A DNA stretch of 41,534 bases from Oscillospiraceae bacterium (GCA_009780985.1 WQYZ01000015.1:1-41534), one strand, 5' to 3'; shown: positions 19,085-28,997, counted from the stretch's first letter. Notes: a model not told the origin generated them from the sequence alone. A program made the numbers and translations.

Positions 19085-19146
19085 GTTATTTTAACTCGCT
19101 TTAATTATATCATAAATTATTATTTATTGCAATACCAGCGCATAAA

Positions 19147-19950
19147 CTAAAACCTGACAGATATATACGGGTAGGTTATATTTGAAGGCAGCCGGTTCAC
19201 ATCTTTCAATAGTATCCTGAGCTTCCTGAGTTTTAGTGATTTACTATAATTTTCAGGGTCTGCAACACGACATTTATCGCCTATTATATCATATAACAAT
19301 ATAAAATGATTTTCAGCATATCCGAGCAATTTGTTGATTTTTGCCAGTTTATTTCTTACCAAAACGCACATTACAGCATTATTTTTCAATTCCGCTAATA
19401 AATTGATATTTCTCGGCAGATATGTATTTTCCAATCCGATGTTGTTTAAATATGAAATCATAACATCTGTATTAGTGCCTATATTTATTTGAAAATTTTC
19501 GCAAATCCATACAGCGGACTGTCCGGGAGTTATATTCTGGTCTGGAACGGAATGTATCATAGATAATACCGCAACTCCGCAGCCTGCATTGCCGATAGTC
19601 GAATTGCCGTATTTAATTCTTTTCCACCGCTTGTCTTTCTGGTGAAAATAGCGGAAAGTGTTATCACCTTTTATGAAAGCGGCGTTTATTTCAACATTTA
19701 AATTTATTGACCTGTATAACAGAATCAATAAAATAATTACGTTTATAGATATTAAATAGTACAGGTTTTTATTATAAATCAAATAAGCAAAAATATATAA
19801 TACATAGATGACAATATAGACGAACAATACCGATAAGTTTAAAATCCCTATTTTCCATATTTCTTTTAAATTGACATAAAATCTAATAATATATAGAATA
19901 ATACATATTTCTATAATAAGAACAATAATGTTAATTAAAATAATCAGCAT
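19147..19950 (-). CDS. Membrane-anchored C39-like (papain-fold) peptidase
   Basis: Several N-terminal TM helices then YFHQKDKRW, STIGNAGCGVAVLSM (Cys), ENHFILLYDI (His), VADPENYSKS. Confidence 0.7.
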   Translation of the reverse strand: MLIILINIIVLIIEICIILYIIRFYVNLKEIWKIGILNLSVLFVYIVIYVLYIFAYLIYNKNLYYLISINVIILLILLYRSINLNVEINAAFIKGDNTFRYFHQKDKRWKRIKYGNSTIGNAGCGVAVLSMIHSVPDQNITPGQSAVWICENFQINIGTNTDVMISYLNNIGLENTYLPRNINLLAELKNNAVMCVLVRNKLAKINKLLGYAENHFILLYDIIGDKCRVADPENYSKSLKLRKLRILLKDVNRLPSNITYPYISVRF

Positions 19951-20036
19951 AATAAACTCCTACTATCTAAACTTCACTTTCAGCTTAACATTTTTTTGAC
20001 AAAAAATCAAGTTAAATTTATTAAAATTTATTATTA

Positions 20037-20065
20037 TTGACTTGATATGCTAAAAAATATATAAT
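20037..20065 (+). promoter_or_regulatory. sigmaA-type promoter
   Basis: TTGACT - 17 nt - TATAAT upstream of the DUF3006-like gene. Confidence 0.75.
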
Positions 20066-20104
20066 ATAATTATAATATAAAAATTAAAAAAGAGGTAAAA
20101 TCAT

Positions 20105-20347
20105 ATGTCTTATAAAATTTATACGGTTGACAGAATAGAAGAAAATATTGCCGTATTGACAAGGTATGACGACGACAGCGACGAGCATGAGTATAATATC
20201 CCTGTCTGCGACCTGCCCGAGAATGTAAAGGAAAGCGATATGCTCCGTTTTGACACCGAAACAAACACATACGCTATAGATAAAGAAAAAACCTCGCAGA
20301 CTAAGGCTGACTTGGAAGAACGTTTCAGAAAACTTTTTAAAAAATAA
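20105..20347 (+). CDS. DUF3006-like small protein
   Basis: 80 aa, YTVDRIEENIAVLTRYDDD...IPVCDLPENVKESDML pattern; RBS agaggt. Confidence 0.7.
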   Translation: MSYKIYTVDRIEENIAVLTRYDDDSDEHEYNIPVCDLPENVKESDMLRFDTETNTYAIDKEKTSQTKADLEERFRKLFKK

Positions 20348-20392
20348 ATTTAAATTTAATTATAAAAATTATAAATGAGGAGAAATATAATT

Positions 20393-21655
20393 ATGAAAAC
20401 AAAAGCTGTAAGATTATACGGCGAAAATGATTTGAGACTCGAAGAGTTCGAGCTTCCAGAAATAAAAGACGACGAGATTCTCGCGCATATTATATCGGAC
20501 ACAGTCTGTATGTCATCGCACAAAGCGGCGATTCAGGGCGCAAAACATAAGAGAGTGCCCGATAATGTCGCGGAAAATCCTGTGATTATCGGTCACGAGT
20601 TCTGCGGCGAAATAGTCAAGGTCGGTAAAAAGTGGGAAAATAAATACAAAGCCGGGGCAAAATTTGCTATTCAGCCTAACCTAAATTATAAAGGTTCGCT
20701 TGCCGCTCCGGGGTATTCTTACAATTATATTGGCGGCGACGCGACGTATATTATAATTCCCCACGAAGTCATGGAGTTGGACTGCCTGCTTGATTATAAC
20801 GGCGACGCATTTTATTTCGGCTCGCTTGCAGAGCCTATGTCTTGTATAGTCGGCGCATATCATGCGGCTTATCACACCACGCCGGGAGTTTATATTCACA
20901 AAATGGGAACAGTCGAGGGCGGAAACTGCGCGTATCTCGGAGCGGCGGGTCCTATGGGTCTCGGAGCCATTGACTATACAATACACTGCGACAGGAAACC
21001 GAAGAAAGTCGTCGTTGTGGATATCGACCAGTCGCGTCTTGACAGAGCCGCGTCTATCCTGACAGTCGAGGAAGCGAAAAATAACGGCGTTGAATTAATA
21101 TATTTAAACACGTCAGGTTATGAAAAACCGGAAGAACCTATATTAGCCCTCACTGATAATAAAGGCTACGACGATGTATTCGTATACGCTTTCGTAAGAG
21201 CGTTAGTCGAAACGGGAGATAAGATACTCGGCAGAGACGGCTGTCTGAATTTCTTTGCCGGACCTGTTGACCCTAAATTCTCCGCTGAAATTAATTTTTA
21301 CAACGTGCATTATTCGTCAACTCACATAGTCGGAACAAGCGGCGGAAACACTGCGGATATGATTGAATCTCTTGAAATGATGAGTTCAGGCAGAATAAAT
21401 CCGTCAACGATGATAACCCACGTCGGCGGACTTGACGCCGCGGCTGATACCACGATAAATTTGGATAAAATACCGGGAGGTAAAAAGCTGATTTACACAA
21501 ATACAAAAATGTCTTTGACTGCTATCGACAGTTTTGGCGAACTCGGAAAAACTGATCCCGTATTTGCGGAGCTTGACAAAATCGTTAAGTCAAACAACGG
21601 TTTATGGTGTTATGAAGCGGAAAAGTATCTGCTCGCAAATGCCGAGAGTATATAG
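20393..21655 (+). CDS. Zinc-dependent alcohol dehydrogenase family protein (L-sorbose-1-phosphate reductase-like)
   Basis: MKTKAVRLYGENDLRLEEFELPEIKDDEIL, GHEFCGEIVKVG, GAAGPMGLGAIDY; start chosen after gaggag RBS. Confidence 0.75.
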   Translation: MKTKAVRLYGENDLRLEEFELPEIKDDEILAHIISDTVCMSSHKAAIQGAKHKRVPDNVAENPVIIGHEFCGEIVKVGKKWENKYKAGAKFAIQPNLNYKGSLAAPGYSYNYIGGDATYIIIPHEVMELDCLLDYNGDAFYFGSLAEPMSCIVGAYHAAYHTTPGVYIHKMGTVEGGNCAYLGAAGPMGLGAIDYTIHCDRKPKKVVVVDIDQSRLDRAASILTVEEAKNNGVELIYLNTSGYEKPEEPILALTDNKGYDDVFVYAFVRALVETGDKILGRDGCLNFFAGPVDPKFSAEINFYNVHYSSTHIVGTSGGNTADMIESLEMMSSGRINPSTMITHVGGLDAAADTTINLDKIPGGKKLIYTNTKMSLTAIDSFGELGKTDPVFAELDKIVKSNNGLWCYEAEKYLLANAESI

Positions 21656-21722
21656 AACAGTAGGCGATTATAAATAACTTATTAAATTTTGAAAATTAAA
21701 AATAATTAAAGAGAGGTATCAT

Positions 21723-22610
21723 ATGCAAAATAGTTATGTAAACAAAGAAAATAAAAGTGGCAAATTCAAATCAACCGGAATAATAATAATCATTGTTCTA
21801 TTGCTCATACTATTAATAGTAGCAGCACTGAATTCATATACTATTGTGCCGTCAGGACATACCGGCGTAATTACTAAATTCGGAAAAGTGGATACGGTTG
21901 TTCTGGACGCAGGATTTCATCTTAAAAATCCTATTACAACAAAAGTCATTATGATAGATAACAGAGTATTAAAATCTCAATCCGAATCAGACAGCGTATC
22001 TAAGGATTTACAAAGAATTATCAGCACTATTGCTATTAATTACAGGGTCGATAAAAATCAATCTGCAAACTTGTACCAAAACGTTGGCACAGACGCCGAA
22101 ACTGTTATAATAAATCCTTCTGTTCAGGAGTGCGTAAAGTCTGTGACGGCAAAATTTACGGCAGAAGAACTAATCACTAACAGGCAATCCGTAAGTGATC
22201 AGATGAAAGAAAGCCTTGACGCTAAATTAGCATCTTACGGAATAGTAGTTGAAATGGTAAATATAGTCAATTTCGGGTTCAGCGACGAATTCAATCAGGC
22301 AATAGAAGCAAAACAAGTCGCTCAACAGCAGGCATTAAAAGCCGAACAGGATTTAGAGAGAATAAAAGTTGAAGCACAGCAGAAAGTTGCGGAAGCCCAA
22401 GGCGAAGCCGACGCTACGGAAACAAAAGCAGACGCAGAAGCGTATGCAATCAGAGTAGTTCAGGAACAGTTAAACCAAAATCCTAATTACATAGAGTACA
22501 AGAAAATTGATAAATGGGACGGCAAATTGCCGCAAGTAAGCGGCGCTAACAGTAGCCCGATTATAGATTTTCGGACTACAGAAAGTACAACAAACAATAC
22601 AGGAGGATAA
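21723..22610 (+). CDS. Prohibitin/SPFH-domain membrane protein
   Basis: N-terminal TM, IVPSGHTGVITKFGKVDTVVLDAGFHLKNPI, coiled-coil Ala/Glu-rich C-terminal part. Confidence 0.85.
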   Translation: MQNSYVNKENKSGKFKSTGIIIIIVLLLILLIVAALNSYTIVPSGHTGVITKFGKVDTVVLDAGFHLKNPITTKVIMIDNRVLKSQSESDSVSKDLQRIISTIAINYRVDKNQSANLYQNVGTDAETVIINPSVQECVKSVTAKFTAEELITNRQSVSDQMKESLDAKLASYGIVVEMVNIVNFGFSDEFNQAIEAKQVAQQQALKAEQDLERIKVEAQQKVAEAQGEADATETKADAEAYAIRVVQEQLNQNPNYIEYKKIDKWDGKLPQVSGANSSPIIDFRTTESTTNNTGG

Positions 22611-22616
22611 AATTAA

Positions 22617-23840
22617 ATGAATAAAAACGCAGTTATATACGGCGGAGGAAATATCGGGCGCGGATTTATAGGACAGTTGTTTTATGAATCCGGTTACGAG
22701 ACGGTTTTTATCGATGTAAACAAAGAACTAATAACACAGCTTAACGAAAAAAAAGAATATCCCATAAAATTTGTGGACAATAAATCGTCGAGCGAAATCA
22801 TAATTAAAAATGTGCGCGGAATAGACGGTTCGTCTGAAAATATAAACGAAGTTACGGACGTCATATCAAAAGCGGATATTATGGCGACGTCTGTCGGGGT
22901 GAATGTATTAAAGTTTATTATGGAACCGGTTGCCAAAGGCATAAACAAAAGATTTGCGGACGGGAATTACAAACCGCTGAATATACTTTTATGCGAAAAT
23001 TTAATCCATTCGGACAAAATTATGCGCGACGGAGTATATGAGTATATCGACTATAAATTCAAGAGTTTATATAACGAAAAAATCGGGTTTATAGAAGTGT
23101 CAGTCGGGAGAATGGTGCCCATTCAGACAGATGATATGAAAGCCGGAAATCCACTCAGAATTGTCACTGAAAACTATAGACATCTTCATGTCGATAAAGA
23201 CGCATTCAAAGGGGAAATTCCCGAAATAAAAGATATGATTGCATATTCGCCGTTTGAATATCTTATCGAACGCAAGTTATACATTCACAACATGGGGCAC
23301 GCAGTCTGCGCATATCTTGGAGATATGGCGGGATATGACTATATATGGCAGGCAATAGAAGACCCGTATATAGAGATGATTACGACAAAGACAATGCAGC
23401 GTTCCGCGCTTGCGTTATCTAAAATATATCATGCCAACGCCGCAGAATTAATGGAATTTATTGAGAATCTGATTTACAGATTCGCGAATAAAGCACTCGG
23501 CGATACAGTCAAACGCGTCGGAAATGATTTGAAGCGCAAACTTTCGCCGAATGACCGGCTTATCGGAGTTTATAGAATATGTGCGCAGAACAGTCTGCCG
23601 GTAAATTATATATGTCTTGCGATAGCGGCGGCAGTGAATTTCAAGGGCGATAAATTCAGCGGCTATAGTGCGGACGGTATATTAAAAGAAGCTGGTTCGT
23701 ATAATATAATCGCCGAAAATTCCAACGATTTCGCGCTCATAACCAAATACGACAAAGCAATAAAATCCGGTTTATCTGCAAAAGGCTTATTGGATATTGT
23801 AAAAGACGACGAAAATATTATAAATTCTGATATTATGTAA
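22617..23840 (+). CDS. mtlD: Mannitol dehydrogenase family protein (mannitol-1-phosphate 5-dehydrogenase-like)
   Basis: AVIYGGGNIGRGFIGQLFYESGYETVFIDVN, KLYIHNMGHAVCAYLG. Confidence 0.8.
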   Translation: MNKNAVIYGGGNIGRGFIGQLFYESGYETVFIDVNKELITQLNEKKEYPIKFVDNKSSSEIIIKNVRGIDGSSENINEVTDVISKADIMATSVGVNVLKFIMEPVAKGINKRFADGNYKPLNILLCENLIHSDKIMRDGVYEYIDYKFKSLYNEKIGFIEVSVGRMVPIQTDDMKAGNPLRIVTENYRHLHVDKDAFKGEIPEIKDMIAYSPFEYLIERKLYIHNMGHAVCAYLGDMAGYDYIWQAIEDPYIEMITTKTMQRSALALSKIYHANAAELMEFIENLIYRFANKALGDTVKRVGNDLKRKLSPNDRLIGVYRICAQNSLPVNYICLAIAAAVNFKGDKFSGYSADGILKEAGSYNIIAENSNDFALITKYDKAIKSGLSAKGLLDIVKDDENIINSDIM

Positions 23841-23858
23841 AATTAAATTATTGATTAC

Positions 23859-23893
23859 AGGGACAGTGGTATACTGTCCCTAAAAATTTTTAT
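23859..23893 (+). terminator. Rho-independent terminator-like hairpin downstream of mtlD-like gene
   Basis: GGGACAGT-ggtat-ACTGTCCC followed by taaaaattttt. Confidence 0.7.
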
Positions 23894-23900
23894 AAAAAAG

Positions 23901-23929
23901 TTGACATGAAGATAAAAAAAATGTATAAT
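23901..23929 (+). promoter_or_regulatory. Perfect-consensus sigmaA-type promoter
   Basis: TTGACA - 17 nt - TATAAT, upstream of Uma2-like gene. Confidence 0.85.
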
Positions 23930-23974
23930 TAAGATATAATATGTACTAAATAAAATTCAAGGAGGTTGTGCAAT

Positions 23975-24574
23975 ATGACAGATAGTCAGAGAGATTTTTC
24001 AAACATATATAAAATACAGAAAAAATATAATTCAGAAGAATTTTTTGAATTTGTGAAAGAAAAAGAAGAACGGTACGAGTTGATAAACGGCAGAATTTAT
24101 CTGATGGCGTCGCCGAATGTCGGTCATCAGGACATAGCGTTATTTATCGGCGCGGAATTGCAGCATTATTTGAAAGGCAAAACGTGTAGGGCGTTTATTG
24201 CTCCGCTTGACGTTGTTTTGTTTGAAAAAAGCAAAGAAAATTCGCATAATGTGATTCAGCCGGACGTATTTGTGGTATGCGACCCGGAGAAAATCTCCAA
24301 AGAACGGATATACGGCGCGCCGGATTTGGCTATCGAGATAGTAAGCCCGTCGAGCGAAATTCACGATTATTTCAAAAAGTTCGGACTGTATATGAAATAC
24401 GGCGTAAAAGAATACTGGATTGTGAATCCCGAAACAAAAACTGTATTTGTGCAAGTCAATGGTCAGGACGAAAACGGCAATGACAACGAAACGGTAAAAT
24501 ATTCGTTCGGGGACAAAATAAAAGTCGGCATATTCGACGATTTTTATATAGATTTTAAAGAGATGCAGGTATAA
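23975..24574 (+). CDS. Uma2 family (DUF820, restriction-endonuclease-like) protein
   Basis: YELINGRIYLMASPNVGHQDIA, QPDVFVVCD, PDLAIEIVSPSSEIHD, YGVKEYWIVNPETKTV; RBS aaggagg. Confidence 0.88.
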   Translation: MTDSQRDFSNIYKIQKKYNSEEFFEFVKEKEERYELINGRIYLMASPNVGHQDIALFIGAELQHYLKGKTCRAFIAPLDVVLFEKSKENSHNVIQPDVFVVCDPEKISKERIYGAPDLAIEIVSPSSEIHDYFKKFGLYMKYGVKEYWIVNPETKTVFVQVNGQDENGNDNETVKYSFGDKIKVGIFDDFYIDFKEMQV

Positions 24575-24602
24575 GAAATTATAGTTTTGGAGGATAATGA
24601 TA

Positions 24603-25184
24603 ATGTATTTGTATCATTACTTTGAGAAAGCAAGAGGACCGTTTTTGACTATTTCTGACTTGACGCGTGAATGCGCCGTTGAAACTTTCATGGAAATTAA
24701 GAAAATCAACCCTGACTTAGCCCCTCCTGACGTTGATTGGTTTTTGTCAAGAAGACGGGAGCTTGAAAATATGGTAAGAGAGTTATTTATAAAAAAGGGC
24801 GGCAAACCAACGCGAAACGTGCCTCATTATATGACCGTTGAAGTTGCGCCGTCCATGAATACATGGTATATCGACGCTGATTGTTTAAAGATAAACATTG
24901 ATGAATTTGATGTGAATACTATATCTTTTACATACGGAGATATGTTTCCCATATTTAATCCGCGTCTTGATAATGGTGAGGAATATAGAAATAATGTTTA
25001 TAGATTTGACGAAATAACTGAATTAATAGACAAATATGGTTATCCGCAAGATGAAGAATATATACCTCACTCACCTACTAATCCCCATTTGCTGAAATAT
25101 GTCGAAGCTCATATTTGGAGTGATGATATACCTATGAAATATAGAAACGAATGGTTAGAAAAACATATAAATAATGAAAAATAA
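24603..25184 (+). CDS. Conserved hypothetical protein
   Basis: Complete ORF, MYLYHYFEKARGPFLTISDLT; GGAGG 9 nt upstream of the ATG at 24603. Confidence 0.6.
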   Translation: MYLYHYFEKARGPFLTISDLTRECAVETFMEIKKINPDLAPPDVDWFLSRRRELENMVRELFIKKGGKPTRNVPHYMTVEVAPSMNTWYIDADCLKINIDEFDVNTISFTYGDMFPIFNPRLDNGEEYRNNVYRFDEITELIDKYGYPQDEEYIPHSPTNPHLLKYVEAHIWSDDIPMKYRNEWLEKHINNEK

Positions 25185-25213
25185 AAATATATAAAATAAG
25201 GAACAAATATATT

Positions 25214-26953
25214 ATGAGCCAAAAAAAATTACTACTCGGCAACGCGGCGGTAGCGCGCGGATTATACGAAGCGGGGTGCAGATTTGTGTCAAGCTATCCC
25301 GGTACTCCCAGCACGGAAATTTCGGAACATGCGGCAGAATACGAAGAAATCTACGCGGAATGGGCACCGAACGAGAAAGTCGCGGCGGAAGCCGCAATCG
25401 GCGCAAGTATAGGCGGAGCGCGGGCGTTCTGCGGAATGAAGCACGTCGGTTTAAACGTCGCCGCCGACCCGCTGTTTATTTCGGGTTATATCGGCGCAAA
25501 CGGCGGTTTTGTAATCGGCGTCGCGGATGATGCAGGTATGCACTCTTCCCAAAACGAACAGGATTCGAGGCATTACGCAATCGCGGCAAAACTGCCTATG
25601 CTTGAGCCGTCGGATTCCGACGAGTGCCTGCGTTTCACTAAACGCGCGTTTGAACTCTCAGAGCAATTCGATACGCCGTTTATTTTGCGGTTAGGCACAA
25701 GAATATCGCACTCTCAGAGTATTGTTGAGCTTAGCGAACGGCAGGAAATCGAACTGAAAGAATATAAGAAAGACCCTGCAAGATACGTCATGATGCCCGC
25801 GTTCGCAAGGGGACGGCATGTAATAGTCGAAGAGCGGCTCCTGAAACTTGCGGAATTTGCAGAAACCTGCGAATTTAACACAGTAGAATATAATGACAAA
25901 AAAATCGGGATTATAACGTCGGGCATATCGTATCAGTACGCAAAAGAAACGTTCGGGGACAGCATATCTTATCTGAAACTCGGACTTGTTAATCCTCTGC
26001 CGGTTAAATTAATACAGGACTTTGCGGCGAATGTGGATAGAGTTATCGTTATAGAAGAACTTGACGATATAATTGAATCGCACTGCAAAAAAATCGGAAT
26101 CAAAACGGACGGCAAAAATATATTGTCAAATATCGGCGAATATTCGCAGGAATTTTTGAGAGAGAAAATTTTAAACGAGAAAAAAGATTACTTCGAGTTG
26201 AGCCAGAATGTCCCGGTGCGTCCCCCTGTTTTATGCGCGGGATGTCCTCACAGAGGCGCATTTTACGTGTTGAACAAGTTGAAATTGTTTGTCAGCGGCG
26301 ATATTGGCTGCTATACTCTCGGCGCAAACGCGCCGCTGAACGCTATGGATACGACTTTGTGCATGGGCGCGTCGATTTCCGCGCTGCACGGATTTAACAA
26401 AGTCAGGGGCATAGAGTCCGCGAAAAACAGCATAGCGGTCATAGGCGATTCGACATTTATGCACTCCGGCATAACCGGACTTATAGATATAACATATAAC
26501 AAAGGCATATCGAATATTTTGATTTTGGACAACAGTATAACCGGAATGACCGGACATCAGCACAATCCGTGCACGGGATATACTTTAAAAGGCGAGGCGG
26601 TTTACGGGATAAAAATTGAGGAAATATGCCGAGCATCGGGGATAAAAGACAGCAATATACGGATAATTGACCCGTACGATATGGAAGAAACCGAGAAAGT
26701 TATCAAAGAGGAACTCGCAAAAGACGAACCGTCGGTCATAATCGCAAGGCGTCCGTGCGTGCTGTTGAAATATGTGAAGACAGACAAAAAATACATGGTT
26801 TCCGACTGCAAAAAATGCAGAAGATGTATGGCGATAGGCTGTCCGGCGATAAGTCTTAATGCGGGCAAAGCAGAAATAGACGCGTCAATGTGCACAGGTT
26901 GCGGACTATGTGCGCAGATGTGCAGATTCAAGGCAATAAACGGAATTGAATAA
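25214..26953 (+). CDS. iorA: Indolepyruvate:ferredoxin oxidoreductase subunit alpha
   Basis: GNAAVARGLYEAGCRFVSSYPGTPSTEI, CAGCPHRGAFYVL, GDIGCYTLG, TPP-binding region, C-terminal 2x[4Fe-4S] CKKCRRCMAIGCP...CTGCGLCAQMC. Confidence 0.96.
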   Translation: MSQKKLLLGNAAVARGLYEAGCRFVSSYPGTPSTEISEHAAEYEEIYAEWAPNEKVAAEAAIGASIGGARAFCGMKHVGLNVAADPLFISGYIGANGGFVIGVADDAGMHSSQNEQDSRHYAIAAKLPMLEPSDSDECLRFTKRAFELSEQFDTPFILRLGTRISHSQSIVELSERQEIELKEYKKDPARYVMMPAFARGRHVIVEERLLKLAEFAETCEFNTVEYNDKKIGIITSGISYQYAKETFGDSISYLKLGLVNPLPVKLIQDFAANVDRVIVIEELDDIIESHCKKIGIKTDGKNILSNIGEYSQEFLREKILNEKKDYFELSQNVPVRPPVLCAGCPHRGAFYVLNKLKLFVSGDIGCYTLGANAPLNAMDTTLCMGASISALHGFNKVRGIESAKNSIAVIGDSTFMHSGITGLIDITYNKGISNILILDNSITGMTGHQHNPCTGYTLKGEAVYGIKIEEICRASGIKDSNIRIIDPYDMEETEKVIKEELAKDEPSVIIARRPCVLLKYVKTDKKYMVSDCKKCRRCMAIGCPAISLNAGKAEIDASMCTGCGLCAQMCRFKAINGIE

Positions 26954-26977
26954 AATAGGTAAAAATAAGGAGATCTT

Positions 26978-27859
26978 ATGAGAAAATTATCAATTTTTAT
27001 TTTAATTATGTCTATTATGTTGAGCTTCTTTGGCACTATTTCGGTAAGGGCGGCAGAAGACCTTGCAGGTACAAAAGTCAATCTATATTCATATATAGAA
27101 TATGAATATAAGTATGCAGACGCAGACACTAATGACGTGAAAATTACTTCTGTAAAAGAACTGGATACTTTTATCCAAAACTGTCAGTATGTTTACCATG
27201 GTTTGTCTGAAAATATTCGAGATGATTACGATGCTTCTTTTTTTGAAAATAATTTTTTGTTTTTACACTTTTTATCGAATCCAAGCTACGATAAAGAGTA
27301 CACAATCGAATCTGCTCGTGCGGAAAATGGCAGGGTCGATATAAACATTAATATTTCTTTATGGGATGAACGTTATTTGATGCCTGCGGCTTCGCCTTCT
27401 TTTCTCATTTTTACATTTGACCGAAGTTTATTGGATTATGATGTTTTAATAACGGAACGAAATATCAATACATATATGACCGGATTTCCCGGCATAGAAG
27501 TAGACGGCAGATTTATACGTTCCTCTTATATAGACCAAATGCCGACCATTATAAATGGCAGAACTTTTGTATCTGTTCATGGCATGGTGCTTGAACAAAT
27601 GGGGTTCACAGTCAATTATTGGGGATTTGATGTTGGTATATGGCAAGCGTCGCTTCAATATGCCGGCTACACCATTATATTCACCCAAGATGCCCCGACT
27701 TTTATTGTAAATGGGCGCGAATATGACCTTGATGTTCCCGCGCAAATGTATAACGATTTTATGCTGCCATTTAGAGCCGTCTGCGAAAGCGTTGGTCTTG
27801 ATGTTGACTGGGACGCCGAACGTAACGCAGTCATTATTACTACTCCGGAAGGCAAGTAA
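26978..27859 (+). CDS. Secreted copper amine oxidase N-terminal (stalk)-domain protein
   Basis: Signal peptide; C-terminal FIVNGREYDLDVPAQMYNDFMLPFRAVCESVGLDVDWDAERNAVIIT. Confidence 0.85.
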   Translation: MRKLSIFILIMSIMLSFFGTISVRAAEDLAGTKVNLYSYIEYEYKYADADTNDVKITSVKELDTFIQNCQYVYHGLSENIRDDYDASFFENNFLFLHFLSNPSYDKEYTIESARAENGRVDININISLWDERYLMPAASPSFLIFTFDRSLLDYDVLITERNINTYMTGFPGIEVDGRFIRSSYIDQMPTIINGRTFVSVHGMVLEQMGFTVNYWGFDVGIWQASLQYAGYTIIFTQDAPTFIVNGREYDLDVPAQMYNDFMLPFRAVCESVGLDVDWDAERNAVIITTPEGK

Positions 27860-28007
27860 ACGGCGAATAAATCAAGCCGCGCACTCATGGCTCAAATCCA
27901 CAATGGCGGAATATAATTTTCGCCAATAAGTATTTTATATGCGAACAAGTTTCATCTATCTAAACAAATTAAACGAAGAAAGAAATCAAAAAGAGGTTAA
28001 AATAAAA

Positions 28008-28601
28008 ATGAATAAAAGCACCACAAATATAATGATAGTCGGCGTGGGAGGGCAAGGTTCGCTGTTGGCGTCGCGCATACTCGGCAACGCCGCTCTGAAA
28101 TTGAATTACGACGTCAAAGTATCGGAAGTTCACGGAATGAGTCAGAGAGGCGGCTCGGTCGTGACTTACGTCAGGTACGGAGAAAAAATATACTCGCCCG
28201 TAATATGCAGGGGCGAAGCGGATATAATAATCGCGTTTGAACAGCTTGAAGCGTTGCGCTGGCTGTCTTATCTGAAAAAAGACGGTATAATAATCACAAG
28301 CACGCAGAAAATCAACCCAATGCCGGTTATAACGGGAGCCGCTGAATATCCGCAGGATACAATCAAGACGATAGTCGAAACAGGCGTAAAAGCAATAGAC
28401 GTGAACGCGTTTTCGCTGGCGAAACAGGCGGGGACTGATAAAGCGTCAAACGTTGTGTTAATCGGGGTTTTGGCAAAGCATATGAGCGGAAGTATCGGCA
28501 AAGACGTGTATATCGACGCGCTGCGCGAGTCCATAAATCCTAAGTTGTTCGACGTGAATCTGGCGGCGTTTAATCTGGGATATGATATTGACGTCGGGTG
28601 A
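28008..28601 (+). CDS. iorB: Indolepyruvate:ferredoxin oxidoreductase subunit beta
   Basis: IMIVGVGGQGSLLASRILGNAAL, VSEVHGMSQRGGSVVTYVRYG; RBS agaggt before the ATG at 28008. Confidence 0.95.
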   Translation: MNKSTTNIMIVGVGGQGSLLASRILGNAALKLNYDVKVSEVHGMSQRGGSVVTYVRYGEKIYSPVICRGEADIIIAFEQLEALRWLSYLKKDGIIITSTQKINPMPVITGAAEYPQDTIKTIVETGVKAIDVNAFSLAKQAGTDKASNVVLIGVLAKHMSGSIGKDVYIDALRESINPKLFDVNLAAFNLGYDIDVG

Positions 28602-28633
28602 AAAATTAAAATTTAAAATACGGAGGATTTAAC

Positions 28634-28997
28634 ATGGAAGTCGTAAGACAAATTATTAACAGTAATGTGGGCAGACGCTATGGCGGATAAATATGGTAAT
28701 GATTGATGCTAATATTATTTTAAGGATTATTTTAAAAGACAATCAGGAAATGGCTGACGCCGCTTTAAATTTTATAAAATAGAAAAATCCGAAATTTACG
28801 AATATATATCAACATTAATAGACGATGAAAGAATAGAAACAGAATCAAAAGCTGTTATATTATGTGCTTTAGAATTATTTAAAAACAGAAGCCTTGATTT
28901 TGTCGATTGCCTTTTATATGCTTATAATAAAATTTTTGGATATAAAGTTTATACGTTTGATAAAAAATTAAATAACATTTTAAATAACGCCAAATAA
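28634..28997 (+). pseudogene. Decayed antitoxin + PIN-domain toxin relic
   Basis: MEVVRQIINSNV (antitoxin-like N-term) then stop; MVMIDANIILRIILKDNQEMADAALNFIK then stop; downstream in another frame KSEIYEYISTLIDDERIETESKAVILCALELFKNRSLDFVDCLLYAYNKIFGYKVYTFDKKLN (PIN C-term). Confidence 0.75.

Noticed and set aside
27860-28007. Hairpin GGCGGAA-tataat-TTTCGCC as a regulatory element of iorB
   Set aside because: Only a weak 7-bp stem with a G-T pair and no poly-T or promoter support; may be chance
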